The notes below the pieces were generated by a model. It saw only the letters and a program-made list of their open reading frames with translations, ran no database searches and was not told the DNA's origin. DNA of 64,000 bases, taken from positions 30,281,501-30,345,500 of the forward strand of contig AP031355.1 of NCBI GenBank assembly GCA_037833965.1. The letters are read 5' to 3'. Positions within the stretch are counted from its first letter, which is position 1. Each line of letters starts with the position of its first letter. Below are positions 26,892 to 40,878 of the stretch, piece by piece. The position numbers and the translations under genes are program-made. This DNA comes from Marchantia polymorpha subsp. ruderalis. Lineage: Eukaryota > Streptophyta > Marchantiopsida > Marchantiales > Marchantiaceae.

Positions 26892-29800
26892 TTTTATGAT
26901 GACTTTTTGACAAAAGATTGTCCATAACTCTTGATGTTACGCTGATTGCAAAAGATATTTGTGAAACGTTAAACTTTAAACTTTATTTATTTTCCTAGCT
27001 TGTAGAGCTATCATGATATCTTCATCTTTCTTTATGATTTCTGTCATCCAGCTTCATCAATCTACTTGAATTTTCAACTTTGCAACATGATTAAAACATA
27101 ACTATTATGTGAAAGCGTACACAAATTTTTTTGAACTTCCATGTTCAAATTTTCATTTTACAACCTTTATGTCACCTAAACACGACAAGGGTTTAAATAT
27201 CAAGATTTTTGTTAAGATCAATCATTTTGAGTTTTAAGGTAATTTAATGGTTTATGATCAATTTCACTATAATTTTTGTATCATTCAAGTTATATGTCTA
27301 ATATTTTGAGTCCAACACAATGGTTCATTTTTCTTGTTTTTCATGTGTTAATTTTTTTAAGAGACCACCAACTTTTGCAAGAAAAATACAACTAAAAGTC
27401 AACTGCCATTTCATTTGTTGAATAATGTCATCTATTGTTGAATTACACATGTGAGTATTCAACTTAATACACGAATTAAGATGATATCACTTGAGTATAG
27501 ATTTGTGTAATAAAACATTCTCCAATGTTTAAAAATCTTACTCTTGAGTTATTTTTCAACTCCAATTTTAAAACCTTTGTCTAACATAGATGTTAAAATT
27601 TGAACAAGACTAATAAAATTTTCACAAAGTTACGACATAAATTGCTTTTTTTTTCTAACATGCTACAATAATCCTTGAAATTTCCTCTAAAGAATAGCAC
27701 ATAAGTTCAAAAAAATTCTTCAATATAGTTTGATTGTGAGTTGTTCAATTTTTAATGGCTTTTTTTCATCACTCATCATTTGGATTTTTTTCTCTAATCT
27801 TATACTTCAACTTTTGACTTGAATCAAAGCTTCAAATTCACTCTTTGAAGCTTTGACATATAATTCATTCTCTTATAACACATAGAACAACTTTTGCAAA
27901 TGTCGTCAATGATCTCAAAAAAAAAATTTATCAAAATATTATATAAAAAAAGTTATCAAAAAAATACAATTCATGATTGTAACAAATGCTATAGTGAGTT
28001 TAATCACTAAAGAAATTATACTCAAAATAACCATATATTATTATTTATAAAAATATTCAAAAATGATGTTTTGAACTTTTTTATTTACATTGTAAATTTG
28101 ATTGCATTCTTTCCTCACATCCAATTTGATTAAGTATTTTGCTTCTTAAACTTGATAAAACAAGTCATATATATGAAGTCACAAATATTTTCAAATTAAA
28201 TAATTGATAATCAATGCATAATCTCATGATTTTATTTTATTTCTCACAAATAGCAATGATGTTTCATAAGATGGAACATTTAGTTGAATAAATACTTTGT
28301 TTAATATTCCATCCATTTGATGAAACATCAATGATTAAAATAATAATTTACTTGGAAATAAAACACAACTCTGAAGATGAGAGTTACATAGAATGTAATT
28401 TATTTATAAATAAATCTTTTTAATAAATAAAACAAAAAATGTTTCATTTCCACCATCCATTTCACTGCATGTTATTGAATTGATGACATGACAAATATAT
28501 CTAACAAACAAACAAATTATTAACGTGTCATTTTGAATTAACACTCTATCTATCAAGCAAAAATGTCATTGTCAAGTAACACACTTATATTTTTATTTGC
28601 ACTTGATATAAAAATTATAGATTTTTTCATCATAATACAAATTAATTCTCATATTCTATAACATCTACTTTGATTTTAACTAACTAAATATGATTACATT
28701 TCAGCTTTGCATTCTTCATATAAAGTTTAAATTAGATTCAAATAAACTTGAAGACGAACAGTTAGAGCTTTGCAAATTGATAAGTTTCTAAACATCATTC
28801 TAATATTGTAATTCACTTGATTTATTGATGAATTTTTTATGGTAATCATGAAGCTGAATCATCTACAAATATATTTTTAAACTTCAGATAATAAAATTTT
28901 TCTTAAATCTAACAGTATCTCTTATATATTCTAAAAATAATATATAATATTCATATATAAAAATAATCTATTAATTACACAAATAGATAATTTTTTATCT
29001 TTAAACCAATTTTATTTTCATACATTTTTCAATCACAAATTTTTATCATATATTTAATCTACTTGCAGATTGTATTGTTTCATCCATAACATTACATAAT
29101 GACAAAACTTTGAGCTAAATGAATAAATCTTTATTCACTATCTTTTTTGTTTTCATCTATAATCAACTTTGCAATCCGTGCTAGTGAATCTATTGATTAA
29201 TTTTCTTATTTGGCAATTTTTTTTTACATTCACGACCTTCATCAACAAAAATGTCATCGTAATACTTTTTGACACACAATTTTTTGTTGTTCAAAATTGA
29301 TTTAGAATTTTCATCTTGTGACATTTCATTACTTTAAGTGAAATACTTAGTTTAGTTTTTTTTTCATCTTTTAAATTTCTAAAAATCCCCTCAATATTCC
29401 ATGTGTTTTTGTTTTATGAGGCTCGTAAGTTGTAAAACAAATTTATTGATGATTCTTTACAAAATTTCGCTTGTCGATGAATTATCATAATTAATGATAC
29501 AAATCAAACTTATAATATAGCGAATGTGTTATAATTTTCATGCACAAAATATTTAATATAAAACATAAATGATACAAATCACTATTTATCCGTAACTAGC
29601 AATTGAAAGTATCAAAAATCTTCTCAAATTCATCATTCAAGTCATTATTTGCATCTTAATATGCCAAAATGCACACCCAAATATGATGCTTCTCCATGAA
29701 ACAACGGTGGATTTCAGACAAATTAGATATTGAAGTTATATTCTATCTATATCAATAAAATTAAATTTTTTTACTTTTTCTTTTTCTCTACATGCAACTC

Positions 29801-31860
29801 AATGAACTTTGCTAACATTACTATAAACTTTTTAAAACTTAAAGTCAACATCACATTTTTGTGATTTCATGGGAAGTGATTTATCCTCAAGTATAAAATA
29901 TGATAACTCTAATGTTATTATAACATGCATGATAAGAGAATCTAAAGAAGAATATCTAAAATGATTTTATTTTTAAAAAAGATGAATTTAAAATAAATAC
30001 AAGAAATAAAGTTTCACTTTCATGATGCATTTCAATTTAATAAATTGATAACATGACAAATATATCATATAGATTGCTAATGTGTCGTTGTTATTAACAA
30101 GTTAGCAATTTGTGTGCTCTTAAGTGATATTCATAACAACTAACAATTGAATGTGCTAGTTGAAAACAACACATTCATTTGTTAACAACTCAACAAGTAC
30201 TCGGATTGGTGAAGTGTTATTGTTGATTAACATATTTCTTCTATATTTATCATGGAGTGTTAATATATTTATTTCTAACTAACCAAACACATGAATCTTT
30301 GACGTGACAATCACAGATTATTAACTATAAGTCAACTTTATCTTTATTTTAAGTAATATTTATATCATTTTAAATGAATAAATCTAAAATCATTCAAATA
30401 TAATCTGTTCTTAAATGTATTTATTTACTTATTTTAAAAATAAATTAAAATTATTTTTAAAATAATGAAGATTCAAAATTTTAAATTATTCACTCATAAT
30501 CTATGAGTTTTTTATCTCTACATATTTTTTTTATGTCAAAAAAATTCACTCATCAATGATTATATATATATATATATATAATTATAATTGTTTGGATTTA
30601 TTTAAAAACATCACATGCAGAATTATTCATCTCAATTGAGATTTTGAGCATTTAAGCCACAATTAAAAAATATAAAGTTAATACATACTGAATATATTTA
30701 ACTATTTAAGTTTTATGACAAATATTTTAGTTCTTCTCAGAAAATTAGAAAATTTCAAAATTTAAAATTATCAGTAAGTTCATCTCAAAATAAATAATAT
30801 ATGTCAATTTTGATAAGTGATATTTGATTTGAGTTTTTTAATGATTTTACATTTTTCATATAATCATTTAAATTCAAAGTCATCACATACGTGATGTAAT
30901 AATTTTAAAAATAGCTTAAATTGCATTGATATATAATTTGAATGTAATTTGTAGCAACTGCCAAGGCTAAGAAAGAAGCGAAATAATTCATAAAATACAA
31001 GACTACTTTAGAAATTAGCAATAATGTGTAACTTGCCTCCAATTCTTTATGTTTAATAAAATTTTCAGAAAATCTTAAGTAGAAAGTTCTTAGATTATCA
31101 TTAACATGTTATAAGATTTTAACCTTACGATTATTTATATTTAAAAAATTAAAAGAATTTTTTTTATTTTTAAAAATCCTTCTTTTAAAGTTGTAGATTT
31201 AAAATTCATGCAAAAATCACAAGCATTGTTTTGTATGTATTGTTACCTATTTATAACTTTATGTTTTCTAAAAATTGCATTTGATTTAGTTGAGCTGAAT
31301 ATTGACATAAAATTTATAATTTTATAATCCTTATTTATTAAACATGTAACCCTTCTAAATTTTTCAAATTTCAAAAAATTATCTTTCATCTAAGTAAAAA
31401 GTTGACATAACTTGTAAATGTTTCAAATTCATTTATGTTGAAAACATTGACAGATGCATGTACCATAGCCAAAGTAATTTTCTCCCAAGTTTTGCTATCT
31501 AACTCAAGATGATTTACACATACTATAATTTAATAACTCAACCTATACTCGTGTGATCAATGGTACGGAAATACAAATGTTCAAACAATTGGTTTTTGGC
31601 AATAATATTTAATTTTATTCTTGCAATCTATGTTTTGCTACTGATGACAATGTTCATCTTTCTATTGTGTATTTGAATTCTATTCATTTCTCATCACATT
31701 ACATATGGACATATTTTCTAACAAGTATGAAGAATCAACATTTTCTCATCAATAGATAAAGTTCAAATTTCAATCAATGAAGATCTTGATTAAAATCGCC
31801 CGTTATACAAGAATATTTGACTTAACTCATCTCAGCTGAAAATGATGAAGACAGTATATA
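26892..31860. other. AT-rich gene-free stretch (5 kb)
   Basis: No open frame of note on either strand. A foldback lies near 28247-28333 (TGATGTTTCAT... / ...ATGAAACATCA), and two diverged copies of a segment containing ACATGACAAATATAT occur near 28440-28560 and 30010-30100, in direct orientation. Probably layered MITE and retroelement decay. Confidence 0.5.
30561..30580. repeat. (TA)10 microsatellite
   Basis: Twenty bases of pure TA repeat in AT-rich DNA. Confidence 0.9.
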
Positions 31861-33403
31861 TCAAGTTTGAAAGGGAGGAATTTTGATTACAAATAAGAAA
31901 ATTCTGCTCAAATAAGATTTCATTTGCAATTTCACAATTATCTTGCTCTGGTACAGCCGTATCTGTTTGCGAAAGGTGCTCTGGAGTCCACGAGATAATG
32001 CACTATCTCTCTCCCAGTCTCGACCGAGAACTGTAATTGAGAATAGAGGCAAAGGTTTACTTCGTGGTACCCGCAGATGAAGTGAATTAACTTACACTTT
32101 GAGTTTGACGATTTACTCCGTCCCTGACGGCAAGTGGTATAGATTAGGCCTCGGCAAGGTAAAATATATTTTACTAAAAGGTAAAAATCACGGGTAAAGG
32201 TGTGAAGTAAGTCACGGGTAACTTAGAGTAAAGGTAATGTTCAATTATCTAGCCCCTTACCCGATTAATTATACGTTAAATTTGCGCTTAGTTAATTACA
32301 TTCTTGTGCTTTAGACGTGATCGATGGACAGAAAAGAACGTACTGTAGAGCACTGCAGACATTTGGCATTGTAGTCTTCGATAACGCATGACTTTCGTAT
32401 ATCCAGCTGGCTAGCATGGCAACAATGTGTGGGGGTGAAACTTGAAGGACAGGGTTTACTCACAAGTTCATTACATTCTTGTGCGGCGTTTGTTAATCTG
32501 GTTAAGTTTACGGCATGGTAAATTGCGTTCTTGCGCGGCATTTGATGTGCATACTGATTGGTCGCGATAGTACGTTCGAAAAGAGTTTAGAGACTGGTTA
32601 GAGAAAATCCAAACCGAATAGAAATGAGCAATAGAAACTTCACTACAGAGCATAGAAAAAAATGACCACTGCGGAGAGAGTAAAATGACCGGCAGCCACC
32701 GAGACAGGCTGAACCGGTCCAGCTCCATGCCATGGGGTACGAGGGAACAAATCTCAGAGTACGAGGTTCGGGTAACGAGGGAATAAACGTCGAGAGGAGA
32801 AGAGCGAAGCAAGACGATTGGCGGGGCCCACATTCCTATCCAATACGATGGCTGCGTCGTACTGCGATGAAGGCGAGATTGGCGAGAGTCGCAGTTCCTC
32901 TCGACGAGACTCCATCCAGCGAGGTACCAAATCGGTAAATGGAACCAAAAGGCCCCGAAGGTCTGAGAGAGACGCCATCGCAATCTCGAGACTGCGCAGG
33001 GACGACGAGCGTGCTTAGGAACTGAACTTCGCCGTAGTTCAATTGCACATTTCAGCGCAGCAGACGTTTTTATCCCTCCTCCTCCTGCTCAAGGTTAGAG
33101 TCTCAGCTTCAGCTCCTTCTGTTCCTTGGGCTGCTTCATGGCGTTCGAAACTCTATTGCAGCGAAATCCTTCTGACGTGCTACGAAGTGAATTTGCGTAG
33201 GGCGTGAAATCTTGGTGAGTCGTCGTCGTCGAGGTGCTAGAATCTGATAAGTTGAGGAAGTAGAGCTTGGTGAATTCCAGGCGGAAGGTCGGTTTGAGTA
33301 ATTGGAGAGACCGGGCGTGGACAAGGAGATTGTCGTTGTACTGCAGAGGCTTTTGTTTGACGTTGAAGAAATTGAGCTCTAAGAGAGCTCGCTCGGTGAA
33401 GCC
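31861..33403. other. Upstream region of the plastid membrane protein gene; no gene called
   Basis: GC content rises from about 31.9 kb. Overlapping frames on both strands (for example 32471-32983 -, 32732-32938 +, 32836-33048 -) contradict each other and lack domains. A duplicated motif, ATTCTTGTGCGGCGTTTG and GTTCTTGCGCGGCATTTG, occurs near 32473 and 32526. The promoter and 5' UTR of the gene starting at 33404 should lie in the last few hundred bases. Confidence 0.4.
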
Positions 33404-34713
33404 ATGGCGCAGGTCGTTGCTGTGGGGTCGAGCTTCTTGATTGCAGCTGGCTGTCAGATGCACGCGGCCGCCAGCCTGCAAAAAAACACGCCTGTAAGTA
33501 CGACGGTCAATTGCTTCTTGGTCGATCTTGAATTCTCACATGCCATCTCAGAATCTCTCGCACTGATTCTGCTTCTAGTGATCTCCGCATTTGCAACAAA
33601 TTGTTCGCATTTCTTTGTTCTTCTGGACGGCAGAACAATCTGTGTAGAGGAGCTAAAGCTCTGAGCTCTATCAATGAAACTTGGCGTCTTTTCAGACAAG
33701 TAAAATGCCTTCACGCAGCACGAATTTCGGTTCTCTAAGGGAAAATCTACGAGATGTCTGACACATATATTTCACTTTTGCAGTTCCGGAAGGCACAGAG
33801 TCTTGCAATAGCGACACGGAAAGGCGCTCCAAATACCTCACATTGGGACCACAGGACGAGAATCCTGACAAGAATCACCGCATCTGGGAACGAAGATCAA
33901 GAAGAAAACGTTAAAGAGAACGTGACCAGAAGAAGCACTCTCCAACAATTAGATGAACAGCTCACGACGCTGTCTGAAAGGGACGATGCACCTGCTTCCC
34001 GTCCGTCCTTAGGTGTGCCTTTCTCGAATCCCACTTAAATTGTCGCATTTTTTTGAGAGAATTATCCAGAGGACTGTCCTTGTACCTTCCGTACGGAGTG
34101 AGGGGCACCGAGAATTAAAATTTGTGCTTCAAAGGTCTTTTTGAACCGAAGATAGTTCATGTTTAAATGCCATAACATGTAGTTTTTGGGTATCATCCGG
34201 AACGTAGTACGATGAGGACTTCTTTTCTAGTATGCCAGTTTCGTACGAGCTGCATCAGAGTGGTCGCCAAACAGTGCACGATGAATCGCTTTCGTTCGCC
34301 ACGATCTGTTGCGGTGTGCTGAACAGCAATTTTTATGCTTTGCACACGTAGATATCATTCTAACAGCGCGAAATTCCGCAGGTCCATCAACGCAGCAGGT
34401 AAGGCCAGTGAAGAGAAAACCCGGGGAAGAAGGCGATGGCGCCCTGGAGTGGCCCGAATTCTCACCTGGATTTCTGGGATTCTTGGGCCTCGCACTCTTG
34501 GTGCTTACAGTCTTCAATAACCTCCTCTACAGAACGTTCCTCGGGCCCCCGGTGGTACCTTTTCGGACGGGAGACCCGGTTCTGAGTTCGGCAGGTGAAG
34601 GACGCCGGTATAGAATTTCAAGTCTCTCTGAGGCAAGGGATGCGAAGGAAGCTGAAGAGGCAGCGGCTAAGCTAGCAGCAGGGCTCCAGGCTCCCTCATT
34701 AAGTTCCGACTAG
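33404..34713 (+). CDS. Single-pass membrane protein with plastid-type N-terminus, family not recognised
   Basis: Three exons: 33404-33493, 33784-34012, 34382-34713; 651 nt, 216 residues, phases 0 and 1 conserved at GT-AG junctions. The N-terminus (MAQVVAVGSSFLIAAGCQMH) is followed by a long region rich in Arg, Thr and Ser with few acidic residues, which fits a chloroplast transit peptide. One hydrophobic segment, FLGFLGLALLVLTVFNNLLY at about residues 135-155, is preceded by WPEFSPG and followed by PPVVPFRTGDPVL and an Ala/Glu-rich C-terminal helix. The conserved-looking part is the membrane segment and its flanks. I infer a thylakoid or envelope protein but do not recognise the family. It converges on the CCR4-like gene, with 355 bp between the stop codons. 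Confidence 0.75.
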
Positions 34714-35068
34714 GAGACTTGAGGCTCTTAGCTCTTGGACCTTCTTCTACGACTCCAACAGTAGATTTGTTGGTAGGATTGTTTATATTGAGGTTGTGTT
34801 GAAACCGGTCAGACTGCAGAAGAGTTCATGTTCTCAATCCAACGACAAGATTAATCAAGGATGAAGCTTTGGCCAAGTCTGACCACCATTATAATTTTGA
34901 CACTTACTACTGCAGCTTTTGCGAGGTGACAAGAACAGACGAACACGTAGCGAAAAAATAATTGGAAGAATTGATCAATGCAATGTAATTGCATCTCCTA
35001 TTTGTGAGAATTCTCTGATTCCAAGCGGCCGCCAAGGGATGAATCGTCTGTCTAAGACGAAGTCAAGA

Positions 35069-38000
35069 CTAATACAACCCGAAGTCACAACCGATAGGTA
35101 AGTGGTCGCTAGGATGGTTGTGATTGGGGAGCCCACCGAGAACTTCAAGTGCTCCTGGCTTGGGAAGGGCCAGAAGGGTTCTGGGTTTTAAGCGCTCAGA
35201 TGGAACGAACAATATATAATCAAGAGTGCCTACAAAAGTTACGGTATAATTTGTGAATGGCGGTTCCTCATCGGCGTAAGCATACAAACTTACGGTTGGT
35301 AAAGGAAATTTCGATGACTGATCTATTTTCACGACCCATTCTTTCACTTCGCCTGTGTTTTCTTCCTTTGATTGGACGTCAAGCTTGACTAGCTTGTCTT
35401 CCAATACTTTTACATCCTCCTCTAGTGCCTTCGGTTGATCAGATAAGTCCGTTCCTGAAGTAAGGTACTTGTACACCTGTCCGACACAAGTGGATTCGAA
35501 TCTTAGTACAAGCTTGCAAACCATGCTTTCCAAAATCCTGCCTTCAAGCATAAGCACCAAAATATCCAACATGCAGGAATTAGCCAGAGAGGAACTTACG
35601 GAGTCTCCGGGAAGTGAGTTGAAGTCTCCAGTGACAAACACGAGAGGATCTACTCCTTGTTCTTGAGCAATTGAACTTTTGAAGGTTACGAGGGAATCCG
35701 CGAGATGATGTACTTGTGCGAGCTTCACATCCATCAAGACTGGATCCCTGGTTGCAACCGAAATAGAAATAATTTTAAAAAAGGAAACTACTTCTTGTTA
35801 CAGAGGGATCTGAAATGATGGGAACGGTTTTAAGTATTATGCATTGCAAGAAGTACTGTAAGAACTGAAGTCTGCAGAAACAAGGGAGACAAACTCAATA
35901 ACACTTACCAAAATATATGGGTGTTAGCCAAGACAAAAACGTGATCCGGTGCTTCCAAGGGCTTAAATGCGGCGAGGATGCCAACGCAATCGCGCTTCAA
36001 CCTCACTCGGACATCATTCAGGTCTCCTATCTTCTGAGCAGCTTCATCTGCGTGTAGAGAAATTTCTCAATGTCAGCAAAAGAACCAAAATTCGACAAAA
36101 GTTCTAGCTTGAGTTTCAGAAAGGATGTCTACGCAATGAAGAATGAATGGCGCAGGTGCACAGGAGCCTTGACATGGACTCGACTTACCACCACTACCGT
36201 CTTCAACTTCATCGTCGCTGACTTCTTTTTCTCCAGGGGGAAGTGGGGGAACAAGAACATTATAGTCGATGATTTCCTCTGAGAGCAGCGAGACCCTGCT
36301 TCACAGCAAGTATTAAAATTGAGCTTTCTCAGATGAATAAGAAGAAACAGGTTAAACTATGTTTGAAATAGATTTCTGCTGACTACAAAGTTCAAGAAGT
36401 GAAAAAAGTCATTTATTCAACTACGAGCTGTGGCTGCTTCGAAAAATCGGATCAGACATTATCAGTTGGTAATAGATAGGTTCAAGCATGACCATAGACT
36501 CCAAACAAACGAACATTCTTTCATGAAATTTAAATGGGATTCCACCGACTACAAATATAAACGGTGAGTATCACTCGGGCTCGACCGGAGGTTTTAGATC
36601 AATGCATGCAGGCAGGAAGGCAGGGTTATCATGTGACATTAAGTACAGTCTTACCTCGTCCTCTTGAAGAAAATCCCACATCCATCTTTCTTCTTGTTCC
36701 CACGCTGGACGTAAACACTTCCATATCCTGCCTTATCTAGTATTTCCTTGTAAAATGTATGATACTCATCCAGTTCCTGCAATCACCATTTACCACTCAA
36801 TGAGGAAAGATCAAGTACGAAATGCACGTCAAAAGAATAAGGATGACACATGTGAAGATGTACATGATCCAGAATTTGTTTCGTACGTTCCACATGCCAA
36901 ACTAAAGAGCCGCCCATCCCAGTTCGCTTTATTGTTCAGACATAATTGGATTTAGTTGTCTGAACAGGTAGCGCTAACTTTTACGAATAAGAGATGTATG
37001 TAAAATGAAAAGCAGGCCCAGGACAAATTATAATGGACAGAACCTGGAGGCACAAAAGATCGGCATCAAGCGCTAAGAGTCGAGACACCACAGCTTCCGA
37101 TCGATTCTTCCATCTGCATGAAGTAACAAAGATGCAGACAGAGTCAATAATTTTGTTTTGACTTTGTTTTGTTCTGACTCATGGTATCTTTAGTTATGGA
37201 TTGCGTTACTGGACATCTCTGCCAGTGGTTTTACTCAAAATTTGAAAACGAAACAGACCATGATGTGTATTTTGTAATCCTAAATAAGAATGCACGTCGG
37301 GAGTAACTTCTTCGACGCAGATTTAACGAACACCTATAAGGAAGCAGCATAACTTCTTCATCGCCCATCACGTAAATAATGGTACACGCTTCTAAACCAG
37401 ATTTCGAAGGAGCAGCCAGAATATCCAGTACTTAGTCACGCGTTTTTTATACTCCCTAGAGCATGGGAGTAGTAAACTCGGGGAAAGCTTAACGGAAAAT
37501 GTAAGCTGTTAGTGATTTTCTGTACCCCACTCTATATGATAAGACCATGGGTAGTATGAAAGGACACTTTGACCTGTGCGCAGTTGTATCCCAAAAAACT
37601 GGAACGACTGAATCTTTCTCTTTCAAGAAAAAAATAGGAGTTGTTACAGATAAGACCCGCCGGAAGTCAATCACTCCAACCTCACATTTGCGCGACAACT
37701 CCCCGCCAGAGCTAAAACAATTAACCAACAATAACAGAGGATTGCAAGACCATTGCAGGACCATTCCCAAGCGATCTTAGGGCCCCTCTCTTTGAATTTC
37801 TTGTATAAACCGAGCTCAGCTCGCAATGAGAAGTAATCTTCTCATTGTCTGAAACATGGCGGAACAAAAGATTCCATCGTTCTTGTCACATTTGAAAGTG
37901 CAAGGCGTAGAAGCCGCATGTTTCGTTTGCGATGACGAAACTTTGATCTTCAGAAAAGCTTCCCATCCTTGTTCTTATTTAGAGTGTCCACTGTTTTCAG

Positions 38001-40454
38001 CCTACATTTTGTGCTGCGAAGTGTTCTTCTGTTTCAATGCTTTGAAAACGGTTTAATCCCACGCGGAGTAACGTAGACCGTCCTGGTTGGATGATCTTAT
38101 ATGGGAAAAACTTATTTACTCTCTGGAAAACTATCAGGAATTGACTCGACTCTACTGGTGGAGAATTGTAACATTTGCTTTACGGGATATGTTGAAGTTC
38201 TCAAACTCAAAGATCGAAAGCAGTATTTCTGGAAGACATGTAGATACAAGACAGGTTGCAGTTCACGGTGGAAAAGCAAGTCGTTTAGAACTGAGGCAGA
38301 CCGGGGTGCTCAAAGCACCAGATTGTTAAGAGACTAAACTATTCAAAAAATCATTCCCGATTTTCCTTGGGCACACCTCCCGCCCTATCCAAGAAAAGCC
38401 CAGAGAAGATTGAATAGTTCAGACTTTCATCGTTCTTTCTGTCTCGTTACCTTTTTAAAAATATATAATACTGTAACACCTTTAAGTTGAAAAAGTCTAG
38501 GTGCAGGTTTAGGGTTTCGGGTAAGTGCAGGTATTGAGTCTTGGCTTTTAGCTGATCTGATGTGAATGGGGCTACAAGTAGATTTTGGACCCTGCTGTAG
38601 ACTGTAAGATTAGCTGGACTGTCATGCTGGTAATTCACAACTTGGTACGTCTAGCTGAATGGATTTGGAGGGTCTGCGCAGGCAATATGCAGTACGTTTT
38701 GTTGATGTTTATTGTAAAACCTAGTGAGTCTGGGGCATAAACAATGAGTTTGTGGTCCTCATCGTTCAAAACGTACCAAATGTGTAATATATGGCTTCTA
38801 GTTTCTTACAGAACGACAATCAAGCACATAAAACAAGGAACTTCAAAACGCATAAGCCAGACTGGGTCAGATGTCAAGTATACTGCAAGCGACCAAGTAC
38901 CTGAGGCAAGAGCGAGGTGAGTGAGGAAAGTTTGCGCTCTTCACATATGCCTAAACACAATCAACATATTAATTAAGTGCTGAAAAAGCTGCAACTTACT
39001 TTCATTTCAGGTCGACTCTTGCCAGTGTCGACCCAATAATCTGGCAAATATGCTAATGACACAATCTGGAATAACAATCGCTTCAGGTCAGTGCTCGACA
39101 AGCTTAACTGGGCTAGAGTACATCCATTGTGAAGAATATCAGCCAAGCAGGAGCTCCTCGGGAACATGATATAGAAATTGGCATGAAGAGTATTCACATC
39201 TCAGTAAAAGTCACGGTGGGCAACCCACCTGAGCAAGAATATTATAAGAAACTATTCGGAGAAGGCCTGAACGTCACACAAGGTACACAGCGTCAAAAAG
39301 CATTGCCTTCAGCATCACAAGCCGACGTTTGGATGAGTACAACTACAAACACTTAAAAAGCGACGGTCATGGAACTTTTGTAATATAAATATAAGTGAAA
39401 ACTTCCAGCTCTTACATTTTGGATCGTCTGTAAAAGCGATAGTGTCCGCCACAGGAACAAAGTTTGGCTTCCAGTCACATTTTGCTGCAGTCATCTTACC
39501 CTGCAATGTCTGCGACAGTCCAGGGCATCAGAGTGCTGCTCATCATCAAACCGTGATGGTAAGATTCTCAAAACTCACAAAAATCACAAACAGAATCAGG
39601 GTGGGATGTGTCAAAAATTCGCTTTTGACCTACTCAGGTTTGTATCTGCCAGACAAACGTCTAAATTTACTCAATTGTCAAAAACACCAGAAAAAGTCGC
39701 CTATATAAACTACGGTTCAAACCAGACATGATTCAGCTGATAAAACAATAGACGGGATCAATGTCAAAAAAATAAAAATGGAACTGTCATCACAAATAAG
39801 GGTGATATTTGTGAGGGATTTCAGGCGAGAATAGTCTAGCAATGAATGGACTCCTATGATGGTCCGCCGCAACCCTAATGTACGAGGATCGGATTCAAGC
39901 AGACTGTGGTGAACCTCGCTGATACATTCATCTGCCGAGTGTCTTGGACGGTGTATTTGAACGGTGCTGAAAAAATCAGATGCCAATCACATCGTAACCT
40001 TTGATGTAGAAATTGCTCGATGTTCGCTGAAGCTCAACGCAGTAACACGGGTATAATTTCAAAAGTGCGAATACAGACGACGATTGACATTCGAACATGA
40101 GAAAACTTTTCCCATGAATTGCAAGGTATCAGTCATGGAATCAGTCGGGCCAGATCCCTTACTGGGTCCCATCACCGTCGCAAACTAGTTGCCAAAAAAA
40201 TGTGCAAGGAGCAAATTCAGCATAAAAAGAAGCCGAGGGAATTTCCTTCAGAACCACATCCCCCAACCATTCACAACTGTTTGGTTTTAGATCTGAGAGC
40301 ATTATTCCTCAAAACAGTAACCCACCGTTAAGCGCCGGGCCGACGCCACGATTTCTAATGTCAAGTTCGACCTCCGAATTGAGAGCGAGACGTAGCCACG
40401 AAACAAACGAGTGCACGCTAAAGCAGCTCCGGACAATCCCAGCAAAGGCAACAT
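35069..40454 (-). CDS. CCR4-4: CCR4-type endonuclease/exonuclease/phosphatase family protein (deadenylase-like)
   Basis: Ten exons on - strand: 40454-40326, 39500-39416, 39266-39229, 38950-38901, 37113-37044, 36776-36655, 36295-36189, 36047-35909, 35747-35600, 35476-35069; 1296 nt, 431 residues, phase kept at all nine junctions. Exon 3 is only 38 nt and encodes LLRIVSYNILAQ; exon 4 encodes AYVKSANFPHSPRSCL. Family motifs follow in order: CLQELDEY (metal-binding Glu), RDCVGILAAF, ANTHIFWDP, VTGDFNSLPGDS (Asp/Asn), GTLDYI and HPSDHLPIG (catalytic Asp-His). All expected catalytic residues are present. Family knowledge: these Mg-dependent nucleases shorten poly(A) tails; the YNILAQ-YVKS-FPHSP pattern is closest to plant CCR4 homolog 4. 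Exon 1 (ATG 40454) is less certain; its sequence MLPLLGLSGAALACTRLFRG looks like an organelle-targeting leader, and the alternative donor at 40347/40346 is also in phase. Intron 4 (1.8 kb) holds only short frames (37856-38056, 38101-38337) that I do not call. Confidence 0.87.
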
Positions 40455-40878
40455 TCCTCTAAATGCCTCGGGATCCCTCCCCTGGATCCCACCAGTTCGT
40501 TCAGCGTACGACTCCCGTAACCCTCTTTCTACATGTGCCGGCTATTCTCCAGATTTCTAGGCTGAAGCATCGCCCTGTGGCTGGTTCTGTCAGTATCTCA
40601 CCGTCCGATGGGAAAGCAACGGCTTCGATACTAATCTTGGCAGATATATAGTTCCGACCTGCGAATTACGACAACTTCGACTTCATTGTTTTTATCCATC
40701 GACGTCTCATCTCCAAAATGTTTAAGACTGTAACCGATATGTACTTGAAAGAGGCAACGAGTTGTGTGGCCACTTTTTCTGAGGTTGTTACGGAATTAAC
40801 GTAAGTTATTTGTCAATTTTCTGATATTCAACGAAATTACTCGATCAGTGGGGTATGGACATGGGTCCATGGAAGAGC

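Noticed and set aside
33095-33481. A 128-codon - strand frame
   Set aside because: It overlaps exon 1 and the 5' UTR of the + strand membrane-protein gene and has no domain.
37856-38337. Two + strand frames in CCR4 intron 4 (MAEQKIPSFLSHL..., MGKTYLLSGKLS...)
   Set aside because: Short, no domain, no joinable splice structure; the second overlaps a competing frame.
38973-39197. A - strand frame containing IVSLAYLPDYWVDTGKSRPEMK, first considered as the exon before WKNRS in the CCR4-like gene
   Set aside because: Its end phase does not fit the next exon; the 39266-39229 and 38950-38901 exons encode the conserved family sequence and fit all phases.
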